Assembly (NCBI GenBank): GCA_027943335.1
Contig: BSBK01005649.1
Coordinates: 69,501-133,500, forward strand
Origin: Chamaecyparis obtusa
Taxonomy: Eukaryota; Streptophyta; Pinopsida; Cupressales; Cupressaceae
Length of the DNA stretch: 64,000 nucleotides
Reading direction: 5' to 3'
Shown: positions 47,460 through 59,511 of the stretch, piece by piece
How positions within the stretch are numbered: the first letter of the stretch is position 1
Layout of the letters: the number at the start of each line of letters is the position of its first letter
Program-made: the position numbers and the translations under genes
Notes under the pieces: generated by a model
Seen by the model: only the letters and a program-made list of their open reading frames with translations
What the model was told of the DNA's origin: nothing
The model's database searches: none

Positions 47460-47947
47460 TGTTGGTGTAATTAAATATTCCTAATTATACTTAACTTAAT
47501 CTTACTTAGGATAATACATTCATAGTAGTTAGTGATTGAGACACCTAGGAGTGTGCACCTCATTCAAGCACATGGTGTAGGAGAATTTCCACTTTAGGTG
47601 TGATAGTTATCATCACATACCTCTTTGTGTGTAAGATCCACCTTTCGTTCTCTTATCACATTATCATCTTAATCCATTGCACATACTTTATTGCATAATG
47701 GAGGATGATCCACATTTGGTGGACATGTGATTACACCTAGCATAGGTGATAGCTTATCAGCTCTTTATCATTGTCTCTTATCTCCTTTCCTATATAAGGA
47801 GGCCTATTATGTACATTTTAATCATGTCCATGATCAATAATATCATTTTTGCATCTTAATGCAATTGTCTTGCCAATCTCTTGTGGAAGTTATCTTGGTC
47901 TTGCATTCGATCCTGGGGGTGTTGTAGAGTCACCTAAAACTCTAACA
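47460..47947 (+). repeat. Gag-only element 5' LTR (488 bp)
   Basis: TG...CA ends. A TATA box CCTATATAAGGAGG lies near 47789, the probable promoter. It matches 50005-50493 with a few substitutions and one indel. Confidence 0.93.
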
Positions 47948-47959
47948 TGGTATCAGAGC
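47948..47959 (+). other. Primer binding site of the gag-only element
   Basis: TGGTATCAGAGC is the exact plant copia site for initiator tRNA-Met and directly follows the LTR. Confidence 0.92.
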
Positions 47960-48711
47960 TCTCAAGGTGTGAAGACCTCTTCTCAAGAAGTGCAATCTTG
48001 GCTTGATTCAATTGTGGGTGTAGAATAAAGGTATTTGGACATCACCATTGCATAGTCTATTTGGAGAAAATTTAGGGTTTTGTATTTTGTGGCTTTCTAT
48101 TGCAGGTCAATATTGGTGCTTGCTAGTGCAAATCAAAAGTTGGCATCATATTAAGGAGGTCCAAAAACCTCTAAATCAAATTTTATTTCATCCAAATCGG
48201 ACACCCGAGGCCAAATCTAGAGCTATTTGAATTTTGGAAGTGCGGCGGCGACAATTCAGAAAAAATAATTTCAGATGCGATTTTCAAACAATGATATATC
48301 AGTCATCTGGACTCCTTTTTTCGAGCAATTTTTTTTTTTGGGGTAGAATTTCATGATCTACACAATGGTTCAAGTGGTTTCTGATCTCTATTCCTGAATT
48401 TTTTTTAAAATCGTAAATCTCAATTTTTGCAATTTCCAAGGCCTCATTTGAGCTCATATGAACTCCTTTTTAGGTGCAATTTTTTTTGAAAGTGCATAAT
48501 TTTTTCTGTATTTTCCAGATCTAGAATCAGATTTTAGTGACTGTGACCAAAAATTGTACTTTCAAAAATTGGCTTAGTTTTTTCATTTGCAATGCATAAG
48601 CTTTAGCTTGGTCTTTTGCATAATGATTTAAGTCTATTATAGCCTGATTTTGGAGTGTAATAATTTGTTGATCTCAATTTGTAATGAGAGAAGTGTATCA
48701 TTAATGTAATC

Positions 48712-49548
48712 ATGGGTTATGAAATACATCCTGCAGTAGTACTTTTGACTAAGGATAATTATGAGTCATGGGCAAAAGGAATCATCACACATTGTAGATG
48801 GCTTAATCTCTTGCCTCATCTTTATGGACTCATTCCTGAGCCAAAGTCAGAGGGGAAGCAATATGTTTGGGGAGAAAAGAATGCTCATATTATAAATTTG
48901 ATTATTCGTAGCATTAGTTTGTGTCTCTTCTATGACATCTACCCCAAATTTAGAGGTGTTCAATGTCTACACATAATTTGGGTAATCATTTGGGAGATTT
49001 TTGGTGATCCACATGTTCCTCCATTCCTCGATGATCTTGCTTTAGATTACCTCATTCCTCTTGATGATGCAGATAATATTCCCTATGATGATTATACTTT
49101 AGATGCAATTGAAGAATTTGCAGCAATTGAGAGCGAGGATGGTCCAGTGGCTCCTCATGTAGCTCCTACTTCTCTAGTTGAGATCACACAATCATCTCTT
49201 GTTGGTGATTCTAGTGATTCATTGCAAAAGATATCTATTTGTCTTCCTGATTGGGATTCTTACTTGCTAGATATTGGTTCATTATCTGTGGAGTCTCATA
49301 TTTCAGATTTGGGAGACATACTTGAGGGGGTTTCTCTTCTCTTTGATGACAGTTTCATCATAGTTGGAGGTACTTCTTCACATTCTTTGGAGATTGATAT
49401 TCTTGATTCTTCTTCTTCACTTGGTTTGTCACATGATGTGATAGATTCTTTGAGATTGGAGAGGCCTATTCAGTCTTCAAAGATGCATATTTGGAGACCT
49501 TCTTCCTTCTTTCATTTGGATATGGATTGGTTCATGGCATCATCATGA
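48712..49548 (+). CDS. Gag-like protein of the non-autonomous LTR element, 278 aa
   Basis: The ATG at 48712 opens MGYEIHPAVVLLTKDNYESW, the F/L-x-x-x-N-Y-x-x-W start typical of copia Gag. It is followed by ITHCRWLNLLPHLYGLIPEP and the block KNAHIINLIIRSISL. The rest of the usual Gag core and the zinc knuckle are missing. After residue 105 the protein is acidic and Ser-rich (many D, E, S; no motif I know). The frame is intact, although the element is old enough for its LTRs to have diverged. It may be a working Gag-derived factor or simply spared by chance. Confidence 0.75.
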   Translation: MGYEIHPAVVLLTKDNYESWAKGIITHCRWLNLLPHLYGLIPEPKSEGKQYVWGEKNAHIINLIIRSISLCLFYDIYPKFRGVQCLHIIWVIIWEIFGDPHVPPFLDDLALDYLIPLDDADNIPYDDYTLDAIEEFAAIESEDGPVAPHVAPTSLVEITQSSLVGDSSDSLQKISICLPDWDSYLLDIGSLSVESHISDLGDILEGVSLLFDDSFIIVGGTSSHSLEIDILDSSSSLGLSHDVIDSLRLERPIQSSKMHIWRPSSFFHLDMDWFMASS

Positions 49549-49996
49549 TACTTCATTTGGATTCCACTTCCTAGTTTCTATCCAGAATGGGAACCACACC
49601 TACATTTGTACTTGGTATATCTTCTTCCCAAGGGGAGAAATTTTATTTGTAGTCATTGGAATATACTTTGTCTTCAAGCACTCACCATTTTTGTAGGAGA
49701 TTCTTCATTATGGGGGGGATATAATGTCTCCAACTATCCTTCTTATGGGGGGATAATTATTTGTATATACATGATGTATGTAGTTCTTGGAGGGTCTTGA
49801 GCACTCGATCCATCCATGCATCTTGTTTTATTCTCTTTTTGGGGGAGGGTTTTTCCCATGAGGTTTTCCCTCTTTCTCCACTTTATGAGAATTATGCATT
49901 TCATGTATTGTATTTTGTACATGGGTACCTAACATGGCCTAGTTGCTGGACCCATCTTGCATTGTGAGTTTAAGTGCATTCCCCTAAGTTGCACTT

Positions 49997-50004
49997 AAGG
50001 GGGG
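49997..50004 (+). other. Polypurine tract of the gag-only element
   Basis: AAGGGGGG abuts the 3' LTR. Confidence 0.85.
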
Positions 50005-50493
50005 TGTTGGTGTAATTAAATATTCCTAATTATACTTAATTTAATCTTACTTAGGCTAATGCATTGCATAGTAGTTAGTGATTGAGACACCTAGGAGTGT
50101 GCACCTCATTCAAGAACATGGTGTAGGAGAATTTCTACTTTAGGTGTGATAGTTGTCATCACATACCTCTTTGTGTGTGAGATCCATCTTTCATGCTCTT
50201 ATCACATTATCATCCTAATCCATTGCACATACTTTATTGCATAATGGAGGATGATCCACATTTGGTGGACATGTGATTACACCTAGCATAGGTGATAGCT
50301 TATCAGCTCCTTATCATTGTCTCTTATCTCCTTTCCTATATAAGGAGGCCTATTATGTACATTTTAATCATGTCCATGATCAATAATATCATTCTTGCAT
50401 CTTAATGCAATTGTCTTGCCAATCTCTTGTGGAAGTTATCTTGGTCTTGCATTCGATCCTAGGGGTGTTGTAGAGTCACCTAAAACTCTAACA
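50005..50493 (+). repeat. Gag-only element 3' LTR (489 bp)
   Basis: Pairs with 47460-47947; followed by ATTTG. Confidence 0.93.
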
Positions 50494-50498
50494 ATTTG

Positions 50499-53400
50499 TT
50501 TTGTTGTTGATATTCACTATGTGGTACTTCTCATTTATGATCATTTCATGAGGAAATGTCTTGATGGCTTGCAGACTGCAATCTAAGGCATCATGCATTA
50601 TTTATGAACTCACTGTTTGAGCACCTCATGTCCCTATTTGATTGGCTAGTAATCAAATAGTGAGCTCATAAACAATGCATGATGTTTGAGCTCAAAATCA
50701 AAACAGTAAGTGTATTATTTTATTAAGATTAAATATATTGTTTTATTAAGATTTTAGTAAGACAAATGATTTTGGGTTAGGTTTATGTTATTTTATAAGA
50801 TTTTATTAAGACTAAATATATGATGTAAACTCATAATTATACTTGATATATATATACTTCAAATGAGGAATTATGAAATATAGTTGTAGGTAGTTATCCC
50901 TTCTATAATGATGGAGGAGTGAAAGATAATGATCAATGAGGTTGCTGCTATTAGATCATACATTAACACACTTACTGTTTTGAATTTGAGCTCGAACATC
51001 ATGCAATGTTATTGTTGTCATTGCATGCTTGCTGTTGTTGTGCACCATATATTGTTTTATACATTGCTTATTTTATTGAGACTGTGAGCTTGGTTTTTCT
51101 TTCAGAAGTGTATAGCTTGACTATGCACATGCATAATTGTAGATGAGGATTAGTAATAGGATGCCATTCATTTCTTAGATATTTTTTATCTAACCCCCAT
51201 CTCTCTTTTCTTTGCAGGTTCTGGATCACACAGGGGCACACTAGATTCATACCCGGATAAAAATTTTATCACTTTAGGCAATGTCTGGCACCCTTATTAT
51301 TTATGTTCATCCTCTTATGCATGCCTGTACTCTTGCATTTTCTTCTGAAAGTTATTTTCATTGTATAGTATATACAAGTTATTTTTCATATTTATACATG
51401 TAATCTTTAGATGCAAAAATTTATTTTCCTTTACATATATCTTTGCATGAAATGAAAACAAATTAAACAAGATCATCTAATAATGCAAACTAGGGTATTG
51501 TAGTCACTCATCTAGTAATTAGTTCCCCAAACCATTACTAAGGATTGAACATAAGTCTAAGTTCCCAAATCTATTGTTCTATGTATATAAAACAATATAT
51601 AGTGCACAACAGCAGCAAGCATGCAATGACAACAATAACATTTTATGATGCCCGAGCTCAAATTCAAAATAGTAAGTGTATTAATATATGATCTAATACC
51701 AGCAACCTCATTGATCATTACCTTTCACTCCTCCATCATTATAGAAGAGATAACTACCTACAACTAAGGCATCATGCATTGTTTATGAGCTCACTATTTG
51801 AGCACCTCATGTCCCTATTTGACTGGCCAGTGCTCAAACAGTGAGCTCATAAATTGCGACACCCATTTGGCTATAAACAAAAAAAAAGAAAAAGAAAGTG
51901 TTATTTGTAATTTGTGAATTCGAAGAGCTTCTGCGAAGATGACACTACACTTTTGCATGGTGCGAAGAGGGCATTTGAGTTTGGCATGTGTGAAGAGGCC
52001 GACATCATGTGGGAAGAGGGCATTAGCACTTGAGGTAGGCATTGGAGCTTTGTCTATTTTATCATAAACGGGGAGTACCACATAGTGAATATCAACAACA
52101 AAACAAATAAAGAGAGATCAAACACTTCACACAATATATGTTGCTTTTGTAAGATTTTATTAAGACTAAATATATTATTTTATGAGCTCACTATTTGAGC
52201 ACATCATGTCCTTATTTGATTGGTCAGTGCTTAGTTTGTTATATTGATGCTATTAGATCAAATAGGGACATCAATAATAAAATAATAAACTATGTGGTAC
52301 TCCCTATTTATGATCATTTCATGAGGAAATGTCTTGGTGGCTCGTGGGTTGTTGCAAGCTAAGACATCATACATTGTTCATGAGCTCACTATTTAATACT
52401 GACATTGTTTACATCTTTTCATTTGGAATGCTTGATGACCTGCGAGCTTTGAGAGATAGGGAATCATTTCTATTACCTTCAAGACATTGTGTGAAGTGTT
52501 TGATCTCTATTTATTTGTTTTGGTGTTGATATTCACTATGTGGTACTCCCCGTTTATGATCATTTCATGAGGAAATGTCTTGATGGCTCACAGGCTACAA
52601 GCTAGGGCATCATACATTGTTCATGAGCTCACTGTTTAATACTGACATTGTTCATGAGCTCATTGTTTAATATCTGGCCAGGCCATGTAAATTGTACCAG
52701 GCCAACCCAATTAGCCCAGCTGAATGTGTCATGTTTATCTTTGTCAAATACACTCATTCACCATTTTGTTCTTGTTCTTCACACAAATATTGCACCAAAA
52801 GTAATTGTAAACAATGGTTCAAAGATAAAAGAAATAACTACAATAGATCGGACCCCAAAAGAATACAGTCAACTATAATAGCTCACAGTCTCAATGAAAT
52901 AAACAGTGTATAAAACAATATATGGTGCACAATAACAGCAAGCATGCAATAAAAACAATAACATTGCATGATGCCCGAGCTCAAATTCAAAACATTAATT
53001 GTATTAATGTATGATCTAATAGCAGCAACCTCATTGATCATTACGTTTCACTCCTCCATCATTATAGAAGAGATAACTACCTACAACTAGGGCATCATGC
53101 ATTGTTTATAGGCTCATTGTTTGAGCACCTTATGTCCCTATTTGATTGGCCAGTGCTCAAACAATGAGCTCATAAATAATGCATGATGCCCTAGCTTGCT
53201 TCCCGCAAGCCATCAAGACATTTCCTCATGAAATGATCATAAACAAGGAGTACCACATAGTGAATATCAACAACAAAACAAATAAAGAGAGATCAAACAC
53301 TTCACACAATATATGTTATTTTATAAGATTTTATTAAGACTAAATATATTATTTTATGAGCTCACTGTTTGAGCACCTCATGTCCCTATTTGATTGGTCA

Positions 53401-53790
53401 GTGCTCTATTTGTTATATTGATGCTATTAGATCAAATAGGGACATCAGTAATAAAATAATACACTTACTATTTTGAATTTGAGCTCATAAAGATTAAGAT
53501 ATCCTACTATTTTAAATTTCTATGTGCTTTGAGCCAATAAATTTTTTATCATCATGATGAAGTAATAATGCATTAAATGTCTTACTTATGTCCCTATTCA
53601 ATTTTAATTTTATAGTGAATTCATGATTTATAATTCAGTTGTAACAGCTTAATGTGTTTGAACTCAAGAATACCCCTTACTTGATTTCCTACAAAGCTTT
53701 TGCCAAAATCTATCATAAAATGAGAAGTTATGAGAAGGTGACATGAAGCTAATGAAAGGAGGCATCTCCAATTTGTTTTGTAGATATACA
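50499..53790. repeat. Scrambled modules A, B, C and hairpins
   Basis: No gene. Direct and reversed pieces of the modules follow one another. The word CTATTAGATCA with TATTTGATTGGCCAGTGCTC recurs several times. A copy of the 22203-22400 sequence lies at 51854-52050. The organisation looks like repeated rearrangement inside a large transposon. Confidence 0.7.
53089..53192. repeat. Palindromic hairpin, about 40-bp arms
   Basis: GGGCATCATGCATTGTTTAT through TTTGAGCAC is repeated in reverse (GTGCTCAAACAATGAGCTC to GCATGATGCCC) around a 24-base loop. Similar hairpins lie at 51772-51855 and 50588-50690. It marks a head-to-head junction of module A. Confidence 0.8.
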
Positions 53791-53801
53791 CATTAAGGAT
53801 C

Positions 53802-56800
53802 ATGTCAGATAATACAAAAAAATTCGATCAAAATAAGGAGACAATCGCTAGATTGTTGTCTAACTTTCAAAGAGAAGGCGATGACAAATGTTATTGTCAA
53901 TGCAAGATTTGTAATGGCTTAAAGACAATAAGAATCAAAATCAAAACAACAAAGAGACATTGTAGGGAGAATGGTCATATGGAAGGGGGGTTTGATTATA
54001 ATCTAATGGTAAGTTGTTTATTATATTGTTTTCACAATTAATATACATATGAACCATGGAAGGAGGTTTGATTATCATCATTTTTATATAGGTCAATCTC
54101 CCCAGTGTGAATATAGAGGATGATCCCATGAAAGATGACAATCATGCACTAGAAAATATATTTGAAGATGATGGTATGAATGCATTGATCGTTGACACAT
54201 TTGGTACTGGTGCTGCTAGTGCTATTGCTGCTGATGATGATGATGATTATGATGAGGATGACATTGACAACTTCCATGATATACCTCTACTTGAGAAGGT
54301 GGACATGGCCCTTTACGAAGGCTCCTATTCTACTCTTCTCTCTATTGTATTGTTGTTGGTGAATTTGAAGGTTATGAATGGTTTATCCAACATAGCAATG
54401 TCATGTATGCTAAGTTTGTCATATATGTCATTATAGTCTATAAAAGGTGAAACATGTATCATTAAGATTGTTTATAGTAATGAATTATATTATTTATTGT
54501 AGATTGATAGGTGACTTTCTGTTACCACCATCAAATGTTCTCCCTCGCTCATACAAAGAATTATGTGCCACTATAAGACATATTGGAATGGAGTATCAAA
54601 CAATAGATGCTTGTCCTGAAGATTATATTATTTATTATAAAGAACATGAAAATGAAATAGAATGCCCTGAATGCCATACGAGCAGATATCGAGATGATCA
54701 AGTGACAAAAAAGGTGCCTTGCAAGGTTCTTCGCCACATCCCCATTATTCCACGTCTAAAACTATTATTCAGGTGCAATAGCTTGGCACAATTTATGGAT
54801 TACCATGCAAGTGGCAGGAGTCAAGATGACATTATTTGAATGCCTACAGATGGTTCATCATTTATGTACATAGAGGAAAAGTGGCCACACTTTAAAAAGG
54901 AACCTCGAAATCTCAAGCTTTCTTTGGTAGTAGACAGTGTCAATCCACATGGAGAGATGAGATCTGTTTGCTCGGTGTGGCCTATTTTTGTTATAAACAG
55001 TAACCTTCCTCCATGGATGTCAATAAAGAGGGAGCACATTATGTTGGCAATGATTGTTCCAGGTATCTTATTATTTTATAGTTATCTACATGTAATTATA
55101 AGTCTTTGAGTGAAATGGCCACAATAATTATCTGATGTTGTCGTTAATTCAACTAGGTAAGTACCATGTGAAAGATATGAATGTATATATTGTGCCTCTT
55201 ATTGATGAGTTGTTAGTGTTATGGAATGGTTTCACTTGTATGACATCTTCTGACCAATTGGATAAAGAGAATTTCAATTCCATGCAATGCTTGTGTGGAC
55301 AATTCATGATGCTCTAGGGTTGACACATTTATGTGGTAAGTTATGGTGAATTCTAGTTGTACGCGATAATTTGAATTCTAAAAATATATATTTTTAATCC
55401 AATTTTATCGTTATCTTGTAGGTCTTCAAACAAAGAAAAAATTTGCATGTCCAATGTATGGTCCAAAGATGAAATCCCGTCATTCCAAAAGTTTAAGAAA
55501 ATAGGTGTTTGATGAGTATAGGCAGTTCCTCCCCAGAAATCACAAGTATCAAAGTGCAAAAAGTCATCTTTTCAATGGGAAAGAAGAGACTACATCAAAG
55601 CCCCAAAGAATGACACCTCACATATGGCAGTTGGAATATAATAGAATTCAAGGTAATATCGTTCCACGTAATGGTCGATGTTTGAAAATTATATATTTTG
55701 ATTGTGTTTTGTTGGCTAATTATGTAGTTGATGATCTTGAAGGTTGTGAAGGCATCACCGACCAGCTTCCAAAGGGACTAAAATGTTATTCTAGAGAGTT
55801 TAGTAGGCTGCCCTACTATGAGCATCTACAAATTGTGCATTTGTTTGATACTATGCATATTGGAAAGAATGTAACAGAGACACTGTGGAAAATATTGGAC
55901 GGAAGGCGTGACAAAGAAAAACTTGGCAAAATTTGTAGTGACATTCATGATTCCAATCATGCAATGAAAAATATCATTGAATCAAACAGAAATGGAGACC
56001 AGATTAATGCAAGTGCTCTTCCTTGGTTATTAACAGAGAAACAAAGTAATGCCATAAAAGAAGTGATCCAAAAAATTTGATTTCCTACAGGATTTGCTGC
56101 AGATATAAGCAATCTCATATCAAAGAAAAATGATTTTGGGTCAGGGATGAAAATGCATGATTGGCATACCTTCATCAAGGTAATTCATAGTCTTTTGTAT
56201 TTATAATTTATTTGTGTAATTGTATTTAATTTTCATTGTATGAAATGATCAGTTGACAATTGTTGCAGTATTTGCTACCCCTATCTCTCCCAGAGAACTT
56301 CAACAATAATATCAAACAAGTGATATATGATCCTAGAAAATACATGAGGTAAGCAATGATATTTGTTCAATATATCAGATAATAATATCAAACAAGTAAT
56401 ATATTGTAAAGTCTCGTATTTATATATTTATGTCTTGAATCCCTTGTAAGTGGTTGTCATCTAAAGAAATCCATAAAGAAGATATAAAATATTGGAAGAA
56501 AAAAATTTGTCAATTAATGTGTGAAATGCAAAAGTGTTTACCTCCAGCTTTTTTCAATGTACAAGAACACTACCTCATACACCAAGTTGAGGAGATTGAA
56601 TTGTGTGGACCTGTACATGCTAGGTCAATGTGGATGGTTGAGAGACACTTGAAATTTTTGAAGGGTTTGGTATGACAAAGAGCACGTCCCAAGGGTTCTA
56701 TGGTTGAGGGATATATGGTATACCAGATGATGGTGTACGTTACTCAATATCTTCTTAGTTTTGCAGCAAAGACCCATATAGATTACATTTGAGATCTCGA

Positions 56801-57983
56801 CTCAATTAAAAAATTTGAAGGGGAGTACTTGGTGGGCAACGGTAGATTTAGGAAACTGAAAGATAATAAATTATGAGATGTTATTGTAGTAAATTAATTC
56901 TTAATCTTCAAAATATATTTGTTGTAAGTCATCTATTTACTTTTGTACAGTTGCTAAAGAGTGGGATGCAATACATTTTTTTATTGCAAACAATCAAGAT
57001 TGGATGATGACATGGATTAAACGATGTCAACATGATGGTCATAGATTAATATTGAGAATCCATGTCTTCATTGGTTATAGAAGCTCATTGCAATGGAGAT
57101 CCCAATGTTACACAAAAGGAAATAGATTTAGCATATGGTTTAAGAGATCACCAGGTACTTATAAATTTGTGAATTAATCAAGCATATGTTTTTCAACTCG
57201 TGATGCAATAATTTATACATGTTTGACATTATTGTAGGTGAAACACCACAAGGCTATATTTTGCAATGGTTATAAATTTCACATCAAAAAGTTGGATGAC
57301 ATGAAGAGAACTTGTGATTCTGGGATAAGTGCAGTGTTTCAGGTGACTAATATTTCATCTAGAAATGACTTACATCCTCGAGAGTCACAAATTGATACTA
57401 TAGTATTTTGGTTCATATACTTGATTGTGACTTCAATTCTTTCAAATTAGTTCTCTTTGTTGTGAAATGGTACAGACTACGACTCAATAAAAATGATCCT
57501 AATAGAATTGTTATTGAACATGGCAACGGATTTCCAATGATTAATTCAAAGTTGTTTGAGCCAATTGGAGAAGAGCCCTATGTTCTTCCAAGCCAATGTG
57601 AGCAGGTATTTTACTTAGAGGTTCTACATAAACCAGGTTGGTCATTTTTTGTTAGACATGATCCAAGAGGAAGACTAATAAAGTATAATGCGATAGAAGA
57701 AGATACCGAGGAAGATGAAGAAGTGGAAGATGATGTAGAACCAGATCACGATCGAGAGCTAGTCGAAGAAGAATATGAAGAAGAAGATGATGATGATGTT
57801 GCTACTGATGATGATGATGATGTTGATGAGGATGATGCTGCTACTGATGAGGATGATTATGAGGATGATGATGATGATGATGATGTTGATGGTGATGACA
57901 ATGACAATGACAATAGTGTTGGTGATGATGTCATCGATGATGATGATCTTGATGATGAGATGGATGAAGAAGAATATCAATGA
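53802..57983 (+). CDS. CACTA (En/Spm, TNP2-type) transposase, multi-exon, decayed
   Basis: It cuts and moves CACTA elements by binding their ends. Visible parts, in order: N-terminal exon about 53802-54008 (GT donor follows); acidic exon from 54092 ending LYEGSYSTLLSIVLLLVNLK; transposase core 54511-55062 with IDACPEDYIIYYKEHENEIE, CPECHTSRY, VLRHIPIIPRLKLLF, WPHFKKEPRNLKLSL and NSNLPPWMSIKREHIMLAM; 55155-55320 with YIVPLIDELLVLW; 55420-56078 with FDTMHIGKNVTETLW; a DUF4218-like part (LPPAFFNVQEHYLIHQ, ELCGPVHARSMWMVERHLKF, 56450-56700); and a DUF4216-like part (WYRLRLNKNDPNRIVIEHGN, EQVFYLEVLHKPGWSF). The C-terminus is an Asp/Glu run from GAT repeats. Stops near 54838, 55317, 55502 and 56078 suggest it is no longer active, though some may fall in introns. 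Exon borders are approximate. Confidence 0.87.
57660..57980 (+). repeat. GAT-rich trinucleotide tract in the transposase 3' end
   Basis: Interrupted (GAT)n and (GAA)n runs encode an acidic tail in frame, up to the stop at 57981-57983. Confidence 0.88.
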
Positions 57984-59015
57984 CATGAATGAAATGTACA
58001 ATTATGTCAAATTTTTGGCATGTTCTAATGATTGTTTTATATTTACTACTCTTATTCACCTTGTTTTATATGTCCTACTTATATATCTTTGATCTTTTGT
58101 TAAGAGAAATTTCATTCTAAAAGAGTATATTTAATCTCTATATGCTTAAACAACCTCACTAGTTAAGACTGTTCTCATTTGTAGTGGGCATGAAAAGAAA
58201 TAAATTACTTGAAAGACACTAGTATTTAGACATGCACAAATTAGTGATGTGATTAAGAAAATTACCTTTCTTTACAATTGCATGGTTGTCTTTGGTTTGT
58301 CATTTTGTTTTGAGTGTCTAGTGATTTAAACCAAAGACTTTGACTTAGCCAAAAAATGTGCAAGTCTACATTAGTATGTTTCTTTTTATTGTAATTATAA
58401 TTAGTATGAATGAACAAAATAATGCAACTGCAATATTTGTGATAATGCAATATTTGTCGAAATAGCGTCGATGACTTTGGTCAATGTGCCTATGTGTCAA
58501 TGTGGTGTTGGCCCATGCATGTTGAAGATGTCACGCACAAAAAGTAATCCTAGGTGTCAATTTTGGGTTTGCCCAAATAGGAAAAAGGTTTGGATACATA
58601 ATTATATTTTATGTTTAAAAATAATGTGACAACTAATCATTTTATGAAGAACTGATGTAGATTTGGTATTGTTGGGGAAATATTGGATGTCAATACTTTT
58701 GGTGGGTCGATCAAACCACATTTACATCTACCCCATCTACATCTATACCTGATGTAGGAAATGAGTGCAACTTGTGCAAGGTTCGAGAGGTAGCTAGTGC
58801 TGCCAAGATTGCTTCAATGGTGAAAGAAAAAATCATATTTTTGTGATGCCTTCTTTATGTAGTTTGTACACTACTTTGTTGGGACCATATGTGTAAATGT
58901 GGTTAATAGATGGCTATTGTAGATACTGAATTTTTTTATAGAATTTCTAGTAGATACACATAAAGAACATGCACATAAACATGACAAATGAGAAACATAA
59001 ATGTAGATATCACAA

Positions 59016-59406
59016 CAGTTGACAAACATAAATGTAGGCATCATAATCACAATTTTTTAGAGACAACATAATTGAATGGTATACCCAGACGATGCAACAC
59101 AAATATATATCACTCCTTTGGTTCCAAGTTTACACTATGGTAAACAAAATCCATAGATAAAAAATAAATTTAGAGAGCGAAAGAGAGCGAGAATGAACAA
59201 AGTAATACAGGTCCCTATATTATTTCGGTCGTTATCGCTCTCCTTCTATGCTATCTAAATTTATTCTTAATCTTTGGGTTTTGTTTACGCAGTGTAGACA
59301 TGGAACTGGAGGAGTAGTTGTGTTGCATCATCTGGGTATACCACTCAATTATGTTGTGTTTCCAAAAAATTGTGACCATGATGCCTACATTTATGTTTCT
59401 CAGTTG
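59016..59406. mobile_element. Foldback element, about 170-bp inverted arms
   Basis: 59016-59190 (ACATAAATGTAGGCATCAT, GGTATACCCAGACGATGCAA) is repeated in reverse at 59236-59406 (TTGCATCATCTGGGTATACC, ATGATGCCTACATTTATGT). Arms are about 80-85 percent alike with a short loop. No coding content. This is the form of a MITE or foldback transposon and would make a long hairpin RNA if transcribed. Confidence 0.8.
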
Positions 59407-59411
59407 TTATG

Positions 59412-59511
59412 TCCTAGGACCCCTTATGACCCTTTACGACCCTTTATGATCCCTAAGAATACATCTTAGAGATCTTAAAATGTCGTAAAGGGTCATAAGA
59501 GGCTCCTAGGA
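59412..59511. repeat. Short inverted repeat, about 28-bp arms
   Basis: CCTAGGACCCCTTATGACCC and TTTACGAC (59411-59439) return reversed as GTCGTAAAGGGTCATAAG and AGGCTCCTAG (59483-59511). Confidence 0.75.

Larger units (their letters stand above)
47460..50493 (+). mobile_element. Non-autonomous gag-only LTR retrotransposon (TR-GAG type), 3.03 kb
   Basis: LTRs lie at 47460-47947 and 50005-50493 (488 and 489 bp; TGTTGGTGTAATTAAAT... to ...AACTCTAACA). The 5-bp duplication ATTTG is at 47455-47459 and 50494-50498. A perfect copia primer site is at 47948 and a purine tract at 49997-50004. The only protein is a 278-codon frame whose start resembles copia Gag; there is no protease, integrase or RT. 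It interrupts module A cleanly. Confidence 0.93.

Noticed and set aside
57759..58001. Minus-strand Ile-rich frame
   Set aside because: It is the reverse reading of the GAT repeats in the transposase tail.
58174..58184. TTTGTAGTG as the CACTA right terminus
   Set aside because: No matching left end with the same subterminal sequence and no consistent 3-bp duplication with the 22079 candidate.
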